NCBI RefSeq assembly: GCF_028823635.1
Contig: NZ_JAPEHU010000002.1
Coordinates: 372,001 to 436,000, forward strand
Direction of reading: 5' to 3'
DNA length: 64,000 nucleotides
From: Demequina sp. B12
GTDB lineage: Bacteria; Actinomycetota; Actinomycetes; Actinomycetales; Demequinaceae
Both the position numbers and the translations under genes were made by a program. The notes under the pieces were generated by a model, which worked only from the letters and a program-made list of their open reading frames with translations, ran no database searches and had not been told where the DNA came from. Every line of letters begins with the position of its first letter. The first letter of the stretch is position 1. This document shows, one piece after another, positions 54,922-63,350 of the stretch.

Positions 54922-55475
54922 TGAGTCGACTCGTTGTACTTGCCGGACCCACGGCGGTAGGCAAGGGCACGTTGTTGCGTGCCGTCGTCGATCGCGACCC
55001 CAATGTTTGGGTGTCGGTGTCCGCAACTACCCGTTCCGCTCGACCCGGCGAGCGGAACGGCCACGACTATCACTTTGTGTCAGACACTGAGTTTGATGAT
55101 TTGGTGTCGTCAGACGGGTTGCTCGAATGGGCAACCGTTCACGGCAAGCATCGCTACGGCACTCCTCGTGGGCCCGTTGAACAGGCACTTGCTGCCGGAA
55201 AACCTGCGGTCCTAGAGATTGACCTGGACGGCGTCCGCCAAGTGAAGAAGACCATGCCAGATGCCCTCTTCGTGTTTGTCATGCCGCCGTCCTGGGACGA
55301 ACTGGTCACGCGTCTTGAAGGGCGTGGCACTGAAGACGCCTCGGAAAGAGAGCGTCGCCTCGCGACTGCGAGAGAAGAACTTGCTGCTGTCGATGAGTTC
55401 GATGTCACCGTCGTGAACGACGACCTCGACACTGCAGTGGAAGAGTTAGAGCGCATCATCGCAGGGGCGCGCTAG
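54921..55475 (+). CDS. gmk: Guanylate kinase
   Basis: A 184-residue kinase converting GMP to GDP. Walker A is GPTAVGKGT near residues 8-16 (the usual S/T-G-x-G-K variant), SATTRSARPGERNGHDYHF binds GMP, and EIDLDGVRQVKK is the later substrate-binding strand. ATG at 54921 was chosen over a TTG three bases earlier. The -10 of rpoZ overlaps its stop codon. In this order (pyrF-mihF-gmk-rpoZ-coaBC) it links nucleotide supply to transcription genes. Confidence 0.96.
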   Translation: MSRLVVLAGPTAVGKGTLLRAVVDRDPNVWVSVSATTRSARPGERNGHDYHFVSDTEFDDLVSSDGLLEWATVHGKHRYGTPRGPVEQALAAGKPAVLEIDLDGVRQVKKTMPDALFVFVMPPSWDELVTRLEGRGTEDASERERRLATAREELAAVDEFDVTVVNDDLDTAVEELERIIAGAR

Positions 55476-55478
55476 ACT
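55473..55478 (+). promoter_or_regulatory. -10 box for rpoZ
   Basis: TAGACT begins with the gmk stop codon itself, 47 bases before the rpoZ GTG. GAGGAG at 55515-55520 is the ribosome binding site. Confidence 0.5.
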
Positions 55479-55525
55479 AGTCCGAGTTTTGTTTCCCCCA
55501 CCCCACATGATTTTGAGGAGTTACC

Positions 55526-55795
55526 GTGGCCGGAACTGTTGCACAGCCCGAGGGCATTACCAACCCGCCTATCGACGAGCTGCTGGAGAAGGTTGACTCC
55601 AAGTACGCACTGGTGATCTACGGATCCAAGCGCGCACGTCAGATCAACTCGTACTACGAGGCGCTTGGCGAGGGCCACTTCGAGAACGTCGGCCCCCTCG
55701 TTGAGGCTGACTCGACGGACAAGCCGCTCTCGGTCGCACTGCGTGAGATCAACGAAGGTGGCTTGCTGGACCTGGGCGACTCCGCCGAGAAGTAA
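55526..55795 (+). CDS. rpoZ: RNA polymerase omega subunit
   Basis: An 89-residue subunit that helps fold beta-prime. It shows [29 protein letters not shown], the conserved omega core, and the actinobacterial C-terminal [18 protein letters not shown] start with GAGGAG upstream. coaBC follows 10 bases after the stop. Confidence 0.96.
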   Translation: MAGTVAQPEGITNPPIDELLEKVDSKYALVIYGSKRARQINSYYEALGEGHFENVGPLVEADSTDKPLSVALREINEGGLLDLGDSAEK

Positions 55796-55805
55796 GACCA
55801 CCACG

Positions 55806-57050
55806 ATGCGCGTCCTCCTGGGCGTCACCGGCGGAATTGCCGCGTATAAGTCGGCGCTTGTGTTGCGCCTGCTCAAGGAGGACGGCCACGATGTCCGCGT
55901 GGTCCCCACGGCGGCGTCCCTGAACTTCGTGGGACGCGCCACGTGGGAAGCGCTGTCAGGACACCCCGCACCGACGGAGACGTTTGAGAACGTCCCGTCG
56001 GTGCAGCACGTTCGCCTGGGGCAACGGGCCGATGCGGTTCTCGTGGCGCCCGCGACAGCGGACTTCCTTGCACAAATGGCTGCGGGCCGTGCCACAGACT
56101 TGCTCGGCAACGCATTGCTCGCCACTGAGGCGCCAGTGTTGGTGTGCCCTGCGATGCACACCGAGATGTGGAACGACCCTGCGGTTGTTGCCAATGTGGC
56201 GACGCTGCGCGAGCGTGGTGTCCACGTGTTGGAGCCGGCTGTGGGGCGCTTGACGGGTCCAGATTCGGGCCCCGGACGCCTTCCCGATCCGGAAGTGATC
56301 GTGGCCGCTCTGTATGAGATGTCGGGCCACGGTGGCGCTTCTTCGCCTGCCGAGGCTAATCACGGTACCTGGGGCGATCTTGACGGTGTTCGGGTGCTCG
56401 TGACTGCCGGGGGCACACGTGAGCCCATTGACCCGGTCCGGTACATCGGTAACCGGTCGTCTGGATTGCAGGGTTTCGCTGTTGCTGAAGCGGCCCGTGA
56501 GCGTGGCGCTCAGGTGACGGTGATCGCCGCCAACGTCACCCTGCCGCTGGGCGAAGGTATCGAACGTGTCGATGTGGAGACCGCGGCTCAGATGCAGTCC
56601 GCGTTGGCATCGCGTGCGGAACGGGCCGATGTGGTGGTGATGGCCGCCGCGGTAGCGGACTATCGACTGGCAGCCGTCTCCGAATCAAAGCTGAAGAAGA
56701 CCGGCGACTCGGGATTGACTTTGGAGTTGGAACAGACTCCTGATCTCTTGCAGATCCTCGTGCGCTTGAAGAGTGAGTCGCAGGTGGTGGTGGGGTTCGC
56801 TGCGGAAACTGGCGACGCGACGGGCTCCGTGCTTGACCACGGTGCCCACAAGGCCCGCCGGAAGGGCGCGGACTTGTTGGTGGTGAACGAGGTCGGCGTC
56901 AGTTCCACGGGACAGAAGCGTGGGTTTGGCACCCCGGACAACTCCGTGACGGTGTTGAACTCCCAGGGCGCCGTCGTTGCGGAGGGCGCTGGTAGCAAGG
57001 TGGCGGTCGCTCATCTGATCCTCGACTCCGTGAGTGCGCTGCGTGCATGA
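55806..57050 (+). CDS. coaBC: Bifunctional phosphopantothenoylcysteine decarboxylase / phosphopantothenate-cysteine ligase
   Basis: A 414-residue enzyme for two steps of coenzyme A synthesis. The N-terminal flavin-dependent CoaC domain begins LLGVTGGIAAYKS and has the active-site His in VQHVRL near residue 65 and the VCPAMHTEMW clamp. The CoaB domain starts near 190 with VLVTAGGTREPIDPVRYIGNRSSG and has the lysine motif SKLKK near 295. The ATG at 55806 lies after rpoZ; an open frame upstream is a shadow of rpoZ. Confidence 0.96.
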   Translation: MRVLLGVTGGIAAYKSALVLRLLKEDGHDVRVVPTAASLNFVGRATWEALSGHPAPTETFENVPSVQHVRLGQRADAVLVAPATADFLAQMAAGRATDLLGNALLATEAPVLVCPAMHTEMWNDPAVVANVATLRERGVHVLEPAVGRLTGPDSGPGRLPDPEVIVAALYEMSGHGGASSPAEANHGTWGDLDGVRVLVTAGGTREPIDPVRYIGNRSSGLQGFAVAEAARERGAQVTVIAANVTLPLGEGIERVDVETAAQMQSALASRAERADVVVMAAAVADYRLAAVSESKLKKTGDSGLTLELEQTPDLLQILVRLKSESQVVVGFAAETGDATGSVLDHGAHKARRKGADLLVVNEVGVSSTGQKRGFGTPDNSVTVLNSQGAVVAEGAGSKVAVAHLILDSVSALRA

Positions 57051-57234
57051 GCGCGCCGGCTTCCGTGGCCGTCGCGGCACGCAGGTGTCTTCCGGACGCT
57101 GATCTGGGACTTGCGCCGCAGGTATCTGGGTGAAGGAGTTGCTACCGTTCTGACACAGGGTCAGTCATCGCGACCCTGATCGCCTTCCTCGCGTCGGTGG
57201 TCACGTCGCGGGAGCACAAGTGAGGGAGAGCCAC
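57051..57234. other. Intergenic region between coaBC and the molybdenum-carrier-like gene
   Basis: 184 bases with no gene. The only structure I see is CAGGGTC (57156-57162) with GACCCTG (57172-57178), an inverted repeat about 60 bases before the next ATG. It could be an operator or a hairpin. Confidence 0.5.
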
Positions 57235-57708
57235 ATGGACACGTCGTTGTCGCTCATCTCACGTGTCATTGCGGGTGGCCAGACAGGCGTTGACAGGGGA
57301 GCGTTGCAGGCCGCGATCGCCTGCAAGGTGGTGCACGGTGGTTGGTGCCCGGCCGGGGGGTGGGCTGAAGACAAGCCCTATCCGCCCGGAGTGTTGATTG
57401 ACTTCCCTGGCCTCAAGCCCACGATCGAGGCTGAGCCAGCGGTGCGTACACGGCTCAATATCCGCGATTCTCACGCGACGATCGCGTTGGGCCCGGTAGC
57501 GGGCTCTGAGGGATGCGCGATTGCGTTGGCCTTTGCGGAAGGGACCGGCCGTCCTGTGTTGATGGATCCGCAGTCACCGGAACAGGCCCGCGAGTGGCTG
57601 GAATCGATTGGTCGCGAACTTATCGTGAACTTTGTGGGGCCCCGCGAGAGCCAAGCGCCCGGGATTCGCGACTACGCGTACGACTTTGTGGTGGGCCTTC
57701 TCAGCTAG
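57235..57708 (+). CDS. Putative molybdenum carrier-like (Rossmann/LOG-type) protein
   Basis: A 157-residue protein matching the putative molybdenum carrier family: VIAGGQTGVDRGALQAAI at residues 11-28, HGGWCPAGGWAEDK near 34-47, RTRLNIRDSHATIAL near 73-87, and NFVGPRESQAPGI near 137-149. These motifs suggest a nucleotide- or cofactor-binding Rossmann fold. Real function is unknown and no molybdenum cofactor gene lies nearby. The ATG is preceded by GAGGGAG at 57222-57228; an in-frame GTG at 57220 overlaps that site. Isolated between coaBC and metK. Confidence 0.75.
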   Translation: MDTSLSLISRVIAGGQTGVDRGALQAAIACKVVHGGWCPAGGWAEDKPYPPGVLIDFPGLKPTIEAEPAVRTRLNIRDSHATIALGPVAGSEGCAIALAFAEGTGRPVLMDPQSPEQAREWLESIGRELIVNFVGPRESQAPGIRDYAYDFVVGLLS

Positions 57709-57794
57709 TCCCCCTCTGGGTGCAGCTGCGCGGTGTGTGACACAGCGCGCATGACCTTCCTGCTTTGCTGGGAAGCAGTGTCTGCGCTGACCAC

Positions 57795-57800
57795 TAGGCT
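57795..57800 (+). promoter_or_regulatory. Leaderless -10 box of metK
   Basis: TAGGCT ends seven bases before the metK ATG. The short transcript start leaves no room for a SAM riboswitch. CTGCTT (57760-57765) and AAGCAG (57773-57778) form an inverted repeat near the -35 region, a possible operator. Confidence 0.5.
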
Positions 57801-57807
57801 GGGCGCC

Positions 57808-58980
57808 ATGACTGATCTGCGGCTGTTCACGTCCGAGTCCGTGACCGAGGGCCACCCGGACAAGGTGTGCGACCAGGTCTCTGACGCCATCCTTGACGAG
57901 ATGTTGCGCCAAGACCCGCATGCGAGGGTCGCTGTCGAAACCATGGTGACCACCGGATTGGTACACGTGTCCGGTGAAGTCAGCACGGATGACGCGTACG
58001 TCGATATTCCTGGCACCATCCGCGATGTGGTGAAGTCGATCGGCTACACCTCGTCCAAGGTGGGATTCGACGGTGACTCATGCGGTGTGTCCGTGTCGAT
58101 TGGTGAGCAGAGTGCAGACATTTGGCAGGGTGTGGGCTCCGCTACTGATACGGACGGCTCTGAACTGGGTGCGGGCGATCAAGGACTCATGTTCGGATAC
58201 GCGTGCCGTGACACCGCGGAACTGATGCCGTTGCCCATCGCTATCTCCCACCGCCTGACGCAGCAGCTGGCGGCAGTGCGCAAGTCAGGGGCGGTTGAAG
58301 GCTTGCGTCCTGATGGCAAGGCGCAGGTAACGATCGGCTACGAAGGCGAGATCGCACGGACGGTCGACACCGTGGTGTTGTCCAGCCAGCATGATGAGTC
58401 CTGGGAGACCCCCGCGCTGAGGGAAGCCTTGGAGACTGCCGTGATCGCTCCGGTCCTCGCGTCGTTTGACCTGGACGCCGCCAGCCACCGGTCACTCATC
58501 AATCCCACGGGTCGGTTTGAGATTGGTGGACCCAAGGGTGACGCCGGTCTCACCGGACGCAAAATCATTGTCGACACCTACGGCGGTATGGCTCGCCACG
58601 GTGGCGGTGCGTTCTCCGGCAAAGACCCGTCGAAGGTCGATCGCTCTGCTGCCTACGCGATGCGGTGGGTGGCGAAGAACGTCGTGGCGGCGGGCCTGGC
58701 GGACCGATGCGAGGTTCAGGTGGCGTACGCCATTGGCACTGCGCACCCGGTGGGCCTGTACGTGGAGACTTTCGGTACGGCCAACGTGCCGGAGGACCGC
58801 ATCGTGACGGCTATTCGTGAAGTGTTTGATCTGCGTCCACAGGCCATCATTGATGCCCTCGACTTGCGTCGCCCCATCTACCGTTCGACTGCTGCGTACG
58901 GCCACTTCGGTCGCGAGCTGCCGGAGTTCACGTGGGAGCGTACGGATCGTGCGGACGCGCTGGCTGGGGCTGCGCAGTAG
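57808..58980 (+). CDS. metK: S-adenosylmethionine synthase
   Basis: A 390-residue enzyme making SAM from methionine and ATP. It shows [17 protein letters not shown] near 7-23, the signature [11 protein letters not shown] near 119-129, KAQVTIGYE, and the P-loop [19 protein letters not shown] near 268-286. The ATG at 57808 gives the standard N-terminus; longer in-frame starts would add an unrelated extension. It sits upstream of priA. Confidence 0.97.
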   Translation: MTDLRLFTSESVTEGHPDKVCDQVSDAILDEMLRQDPHARVAVETMVTTGLVHVSGEVSTDDAYVDIPGTIRDVVKSIGYTSSKVGFDGDSCGVSVSIGEQSADIWQGVGSATDTDGSELGAGDQGLMFGYACRDTAELMPLPIAISHRLTQQLAAVRKSGAVEGLRPDGKAQVTIGYEGEIARTVDTVVLSSQHDESWETPALREALETAVIAPVLASFDLDAASHRSLINPTGRFEIGGPKGDAGLTGRKIIVDTYGGMARHGGGAFSGKDPSKVDRSAAYAMRWVAKNVVAAGLADRCEVQVAYAIGTAHPVGLYVETFGTANVPEDRIVTAIREVFDLRPQAIIDALDLRRPIYRSTAAYGHFGRELPEFTWERTDRADALAGAAQ

Positions 58981-58995
58981 CGCTTCACGACTGAC

Positions 58996-60936
58996 ATGAC
59001 ATCCGCCCCCATTGCGCGGGTGCGGCTCGACAGTCCGCTCCCACATCTGGACCGGCCGTTCGACTATCGCGTGCCTCCCACGCTGGTGGACACGGTGAGC
59101 GTAGGGTCCAGGGTTCGAGTGCCTTTTGCTGGGCGCTTGACTGGCGCTGTAGTGACGGAGTTGACGAGCGAGTCATCGTTTGGCGGGCGCCTTCTGGAGG
59201 TCAAGAGCTCGTCTGCGATCCCCAGTTTCACTCCAGATGCGCTGGAGTTGGCTCGAGACGTGGCACGCCGCTATGGCGGCTCATGGTGGGATGTGGCCCG
59301 CTTGATGGCTCCGCCTCGCGTCGCGGCGGTGGAGAAACGCGATTGGTCCGCGCCGGGGAGTGATCCTGCGTACAAAGAAGCACTGGTGCGGCTAGAGCCG
59401 CAGGCGGCACGGGTCACGCTACGACCGGGAGATCGTGTGGTGTGGGAGGCGCTGCCGCCCGTCGAATCTACGAGCGGTGGACCGACCGCCACACCCGCCG
59501 ATGCCCTCGTGTCGATCGCGGTGCAGTCATTGGGAGACACAGGCTCGGCGATCATCGTGGTGCCCGATGCGCGCGCGGTTCGGCTCGTGCTCACCAGTCT
59601 TGAACGCATCGGCTTGAGCCGGTGGTCAGCGCGTTCCGGTGGACAGGTCGCGGTCCTCGACCACGACGATGGTCCGAACCCACGGTTCGGCTCGTACTTG
59701 GCAGCCATGCACGGGCACGCCCGGGTAGTGGTGGGGACGCGGCCCACGGTGTTGCAGCCGGTACCCCACCTGAGTGCCCTGGTGCTGTGGGACGAGGGCA
59801 ACTCGGTGTACGAGGAGCTTCACTCGCCTTACTTTCATGTGCGCACCGTGGCCGCGATGCGGGCGGCGCCGCATACTGCCGTGGTCCTTGGCGGGTATGC
59901 CTTGAGCGTTGATGCGATTGCGTTGGTGGAACATGGCTGGGCGCGTGCGGAGCGTGCGAGCCGTGACCGGGTGCGCGAGGCGACGCCCACCGTTGACATC
60001 ATGACGAGTGCGCGGCGTGAAGCTGAAGGCGCCTCCGGAAGGCACTGGATGCCAGGCAGCGTGTGGCGTTCAGTGCTTCGCGCGCTTGATGCCGGGCCGG
60101 TCGGAATCGTGGTGCCGCGTGCGGGTTACGTGGGTGCGACCGCGTGCGCGCGGTGCCAGGCCTGGGCCGAGTGTCGGGAGTGCGAGTCGCCCCTCGCCAT
60201 TCCCGCGAGTGGAGCGGACCCGGTGTGCGTGGCGCATGGCCACGCGCAACCACATTGGCATTGTCCGGAATGCCACCATCCACACTTGAAGCAGGTCCGT
60301 CAAGGTGTGGAGCGGTTGGCGGAGCAGCTGCAACGGATGGTGCCAGCAGGTACGCCCGTGACGATCTCCAGCAGCGGCACCGGCGTCGTGGAGGACTTCG
60401 CTGTCGACTCTGGCGTGGTCATTTCGACCCCGGCCGCGTTGCCTGCCGTCCGCGAGGGATATCGACACATCGTGATCGTTGATGCGGGAGTGCCGGTCTT
60501 CGCTGGGCTCGGAGGCGAACTGCGTGCGGTCCGGTGGTGGCTGAACGCGGCGGCGCTCGCACGCCCACGAGGAGCGGGCGGTGCAGTGACAGTGGTCGGA
60601 GATGTCCCGGACATGGTGCGCAGGGCCTTGTCGTCGTGGAACCCGGTGGAGGCGGCGCGCGACGACTATGCCGAACGTCAAGAGATTGGGTTGCCGCCGC
60701 ATCGGCGCCACATACGGCTCACGGGAGACGATGCGTGGGTGACCGCCGCGCTTCGCCGCGCGGGCGTGGAAGATGGCAAGGACCGAGCAACGGTAGTGAC
60801 CCGTCCTGATGGTGCGTCAGTGCTGGTCACGCGCGGAAGCGCAGCGGCCGTGGTGGAGGCCTGCCGTGAGGTTCAGCAGGAGGCGTCAAAGGCCGGTGGC
60901 GACCTTCGCCTCCGGGTGGATGGACCCCTCGAGTAG
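58996..60936 (+). CDS. priA: PriA-like primosomal protein N' lacking helicase motifs
   Basis: A 646-residue protein. The N-terminal DNA-binding domain (ARVRLDSPLPHLDRPFDYRVP) is intact. The expected Walker A G-x-T-G-S-G-K-T is missing, and LWDEGNSVYEE near 263 stands where DEAH/DEEH would be, so ATP-driven unwinding is unlikely; this degeneracy is known for actinobacterial PriA. Zinc-site cysteines remain (CARCQAWAECREC near 380-392, CPEC near 423). The conserved C-terminal end REEIGLPPH-type motif reads RQEIGLPPHRR. It probably still loads the replisome at restarted forks. It follows metK by 15 bases. Confidence 0.9.
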   Translation: MTSAPIARVRLDSPLPHLDRPFDYRVPPTLVDTVSVGSRVRVPFAGRLTGAVVTELTSESSFGGRLLEVKSSSAIPSFTPDALELARDVARRYGGSWWDVARLMAPPRVAAVEKRDWSAPGSDPAYKEALVRLEPQAARVTLRPGDRVVWEALPPVESTSGGPTATPADALVSIAVQSLGDTGSAIIVVPDARAVRLVLTSLERIGLSRWSARSGGQVAVLDHDDGPNPRFGSYLAAMHGHARVVVGTRPTVLQPVPHLSALVLWDEGNSVYEELHSPYFHVRTVAAMRAAPHTAVVLGGYALSVDAIALVEHGWARAERASRDRVREATPTVDIMTSARREAEGASGRHWMPGSVWRSVLRALDAGPVGIVVPRAGYVGATACARCQAWAECRECESPLAIPASGADPVCVAHGHAQPHWHCPECHHPHLKQVRQGVERLAEQLQRMVPAGTPVTISSSGTGVVEDFAVDSGVVISTPAALPAVREGYRHIVIVDAGVPVFAGLGGELRAVRWWLNAAALARPRGAGGAVTVVGDVPDMVRRALSSWNPVEAARDDYAERQEIGLPPHRRHIRLTGDDAWVTAALRRAGVEDGKDRATVVTRPDGASVLVTRGSAAAVVEACREVQQEASKAGGDLRLRVDGPLE

Positions 60937-60974
60937 CGTGCCGGTCCGTTGGAAGTGCGTCGCGCGCCGCCGAC

Positions 60975-60980
60975 TACGAT
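60975..60980 (+). promoter_or_regulatory. Leaderless -10 box of fmt
   Basis: TACGAT ends seven bases before the fmt ATG, and no ribosome binding site is seen. Confidence 0.45.
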
Positions 60981-60987
60981 TGTCGCT

Positions 60988-61923
60988 ATGCGTGTGATCT
61001 TTGCGGGTACCCCTGACGTGGCCGTTCCGTCCCTCGAAGCGTTGGTGGCGTCGCCCCATGAGGTCGTGGCGGTGATCACCCAGCCTGATGCGCGCGGAAG
61101 GCGGGGAAAGACTCTGCATCCAAGCCCCGTCAAAGTCGCTGCTGAGGCACATGGACTGCCTGTCTTCACGCCCGTGGACGCGAAGGACCCCGCGTTCATT
61201 GCAGACATTGCGGCTCTTGACGCGGACTGTGCTGCGGTGGTGGCCTACGGCCAGATCCTGAAAGAGGACCTGCTTGGCGCGGTGCGCACGGGCTGGATCA
61301 ACCTGCACTTCTCCTTGTTGCCGACGTGGCGCGGTGCCGCTCCTGTCCAGCGTTCCATCATGGCGGGGGACGAGTTCACAGGTGCCTCCACGTTCGTGCT
61401 GGAGAAGGGGCTCGACACGGGGCCGGTGATTGGCACGTTGACCGAGAGGATCCGTCCCACAGACACGGCCGGCGAACTCCTGGACCGTCTGGCACACGCC
61501 GGTGCACCCTTGCTGGTGAACTCTGTTGACGCCCTCACCTCGGGTCAGGCTGCGCCCGTGGCCCAAACCGAAGACGGCGTGTCGTACGCCGCCAAGCTCA
61601 CCAGGGACGATGCGTACGTGCAGTGGGAACGGCCGAGTCACTTCGTTGACCGTCAGATTCGCGGATGTACTCCCGCTCCCGGAGCCTGGACCACGCTCCC
61701 TGATGGGTCAGTTGCCAAACTCGGACCCGTCGTTCAGGTAGCAGATGCGGCTGCGACGGTCCCCGGCCAGTTGCGGTGGGATGACGGCAAGGTGCTGGTG
61801 GGCACAGGAACGTCCCCGGTGGCATTGAGCACCATTGCACCGGCTGGCAAGAAGCCCATGGATGCTGCGGCGTGGTGGCGGGGCGCCCGGTTGCCCGAGG
61901 GCTCAGCCCTGGGTGAAGCGTGA
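60988..61923 (+). CDS. fmt: Methionyl-tRNA formyltransferase
   Basis: A 311-residue enzyme that formylates initiator Met-tRNA. It begins MRVIFAGTPDVAVPSLEAL. The formyl-folate site and catalytic His are in INLHFSLLPTWRGAAPVQ near 106-123, the catalytic Asp in GLDTGPV near 145, and the C-terminal OB-like domain follows from about 205. Peptide deformylase, often adjacent, is absent here. The stop overlaps the rsmB GTG. Confidence 0.96.
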   Translation: MRVIFAGTPDVAVPSLEALVASPHEVVAVITQPDARGRRGKTLHPSPVKVAAEAHGLPVFTPVDAKDPAFIADIAALDADCAAVVAYGQILKEDLLGAVRTGWINLHFSLLPTWRGAAPVQRSIMAGDEFTGASTFVLEKGLDTGPVIGTLTERIRPTDTAGELLDRLAHAGAPLLVNSVDALTSGQAAPVAQTEDGVSYAAKLTRDDAYVQWERPSHFVDRQIRGCTPAPGAWTTLPDGSVAKLGPVVQVADAAATVPGQLRWDDGKVLVGTGTSPVALSTIAPAGKKPMDAAAWWRGARLPEGSALGEA

Positions 61924-63287
61924 AGGTCGATGCCGCACGGCAGGCGGCATTTGACGTAGTTCTCGCAGTCGAGACTCAGGACACGTACGCCAACTTGGCG
62001 TTGCCGACGGTGCTGCGCGAGCGCGGGCTCAGTGGACGCGATGCGGCCTTCGCTACCGAGTTGACCTATGGCACTCTGCGCCTGGTGGGCCGCTACGACG
62101 CGATCGTGAGCAAGGCGGCAAAGCGTTCGGCTCGGGACTTGGACGTGGAAGTGTTGGTGGCGTTGCGGTTGGGCGCCCATCAAGCTTTGGGGATGCGTGT
62201 GCCTCCGCACGCGGCAGTCTCAGAGACGGTTGATCTGGTGCGCCTGCATCGGGGCAAGGGGGCAAGCGGCTTTGCGAACGCAGTGATGAGACGGATCGTG
62301 GAGGCGGATCTCGACACGTGGCTCTCGCGCGTCGCGCCAGGAACGTCTCGCTCCTCACTTGGGGTCAAGCACTCCCATCCGGAGTGGATGGTGGGGGAGT
62401 TGGACCGGGCGTTGATCGCTGATGGTCGTCCCGGTCAGCTGGAAGCGTTGCTTGAGGCTGACAATCAGCCTCCGGCTGTCACACTCGTGGCACGGCCGGG
62501 ATTGGTGTCGCGTGACGCCGTCGCCCAGGACGCTCCTGGCGCCGTAGACGGCTCGTGGTCACCGTATGCTCTCATCCTTGAGTCAGGCGATCCGGGTGAC
62601 ATTGCAGCGGTCGCACGGGGTGAAGCAGCCGTTCAAGACGAAGGTAGTCAGTTGGCTGCCTTGGCGCTGCTTCACGCCGACGCCGCCCTCAACAAGGACG
62701 GGGGCCAACCGCCACAACGATGGCTCGACATGTGCGCCGGTCCCGGCGGCAAGGCAGCCCTCGTCGGTGCACAGGTCGCATTGGACGGCGGTGCGCTCGA
62801 TGCACTGGAACTGCACCCGCATCGGGCCGGCCTGGTGAAGGACTCGGTTCGCGCTGTTCCTGAGGGCGTGGTCTCGGTGCACGCCGTCGATGCGCGCGCA
62901 TGGGGTGAGCCCGCCAGCTATGACCGGATCATGGTGGACGCGCCTTGCACGGGTCTAGGGGCCCTTCGCCGCAGGCCGGAAGCCCGGTGGCGCCGGTCAC
63001 CACGGGACCTGGACGAACTCGTCGAGATTCAGACTCAACTTCTTGCGCAGGCACTTCGGCTGGTCACGCCAGGTGGTGCGGTCGCATATGTGACGTGTTC
63101 TCCGGTGGTTGCGGAGACGCGGGCAGTTGTCGAGGATGCCGGTGCGGTGCTGCTGGATACTCGCCTGGCTGTTGCAGCAGCGACCGGTACCGAGCCTGCG
63201 GACTGGGGTCAAGGACCCCATGTTCAGCTGTGGCCCCATGTTCACGCCACGGATGCGATGTTCATTCAGCTTCTGACAGTGGGCTAG
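61920..63287 (+). CDS. rsmB: 16S rRNA m5C methyltransferase RsmB (NOL1/NOP2/Sun family)
   Basis: A 455-residue enzyme. The N-terminal 150 residues form a NusB-like RNA-binding domain (AFATELTYGTLR). The C-terminal SAM-dependent domain has the binding motif WLDMCAGPGGKAAL near 263-276, motif IV DAPCTGLGALRRRPEARWR near 340-358, and VTCSP with the catalytic cysteine near 384. Target C967 (E. coli numbering) is inferred from the family. Overlaps fmt by four bases. Confidence 0.93.
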   Translation: MKVDAARQAAFDVVLAVETQDTYANLALPTVLRERGLSGRDAAFATELTYGTLRLVGRYDAIVSKAAKRSARDLDVEVLVALRLGAHQALGMRVPPHAAVSETVDLVRLHRGKGASGFANAVMRRIVEADLDTWLSRVAPGTSRSSLGVKHSHPEWMVGELDRALIADGRPGQLEALLEADNQPPAVTLVARPGLVSRDAVAQDAPGAVDGSWSPYALILESGDPGDIAAVARGEAAVQDEGSQLAALALLHADAALNKDGGQPPQRWLDMCAGPGGKAALVGAQVALDGGALDALELHPHRAGLVKDSVRAVPEGVVSVHAVDARAWGEPASYDRIMVDAPCTGLGALRRRPEARWRRSPRDLDELVEIQTQLLAQALRLVTPGGAVAYVTCSPVVAETRAVVEDAGAVLLDTRLAVAAATGTEPADWGQGPHVQLWPHVHATDAMFIQLLTVG

Positions 63288-63337
63288 CGGACCTTCTGCC
63301 CGCGAAGAAATCCGGCGATCCGCAGGCCCGAGTCCAG

Positions 63338-63343
63338 TAGCCT
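63338..63343 (+). promoter_or_regulatory. Leaderless -10 box of rpe
   Basis: TAGCCT ends seven bases before the rpe ATG, without a ribosome binding site. Confidence 0.45.
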
Positions 63344-63350
63344 CGTACCC

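Noticed and set aside
57709-57807. SAM riboswitch upstream of metK
   Set aside because: The -10 box lies seven bases before the ATG, so the upstream inverted repeat is not in the transcript.
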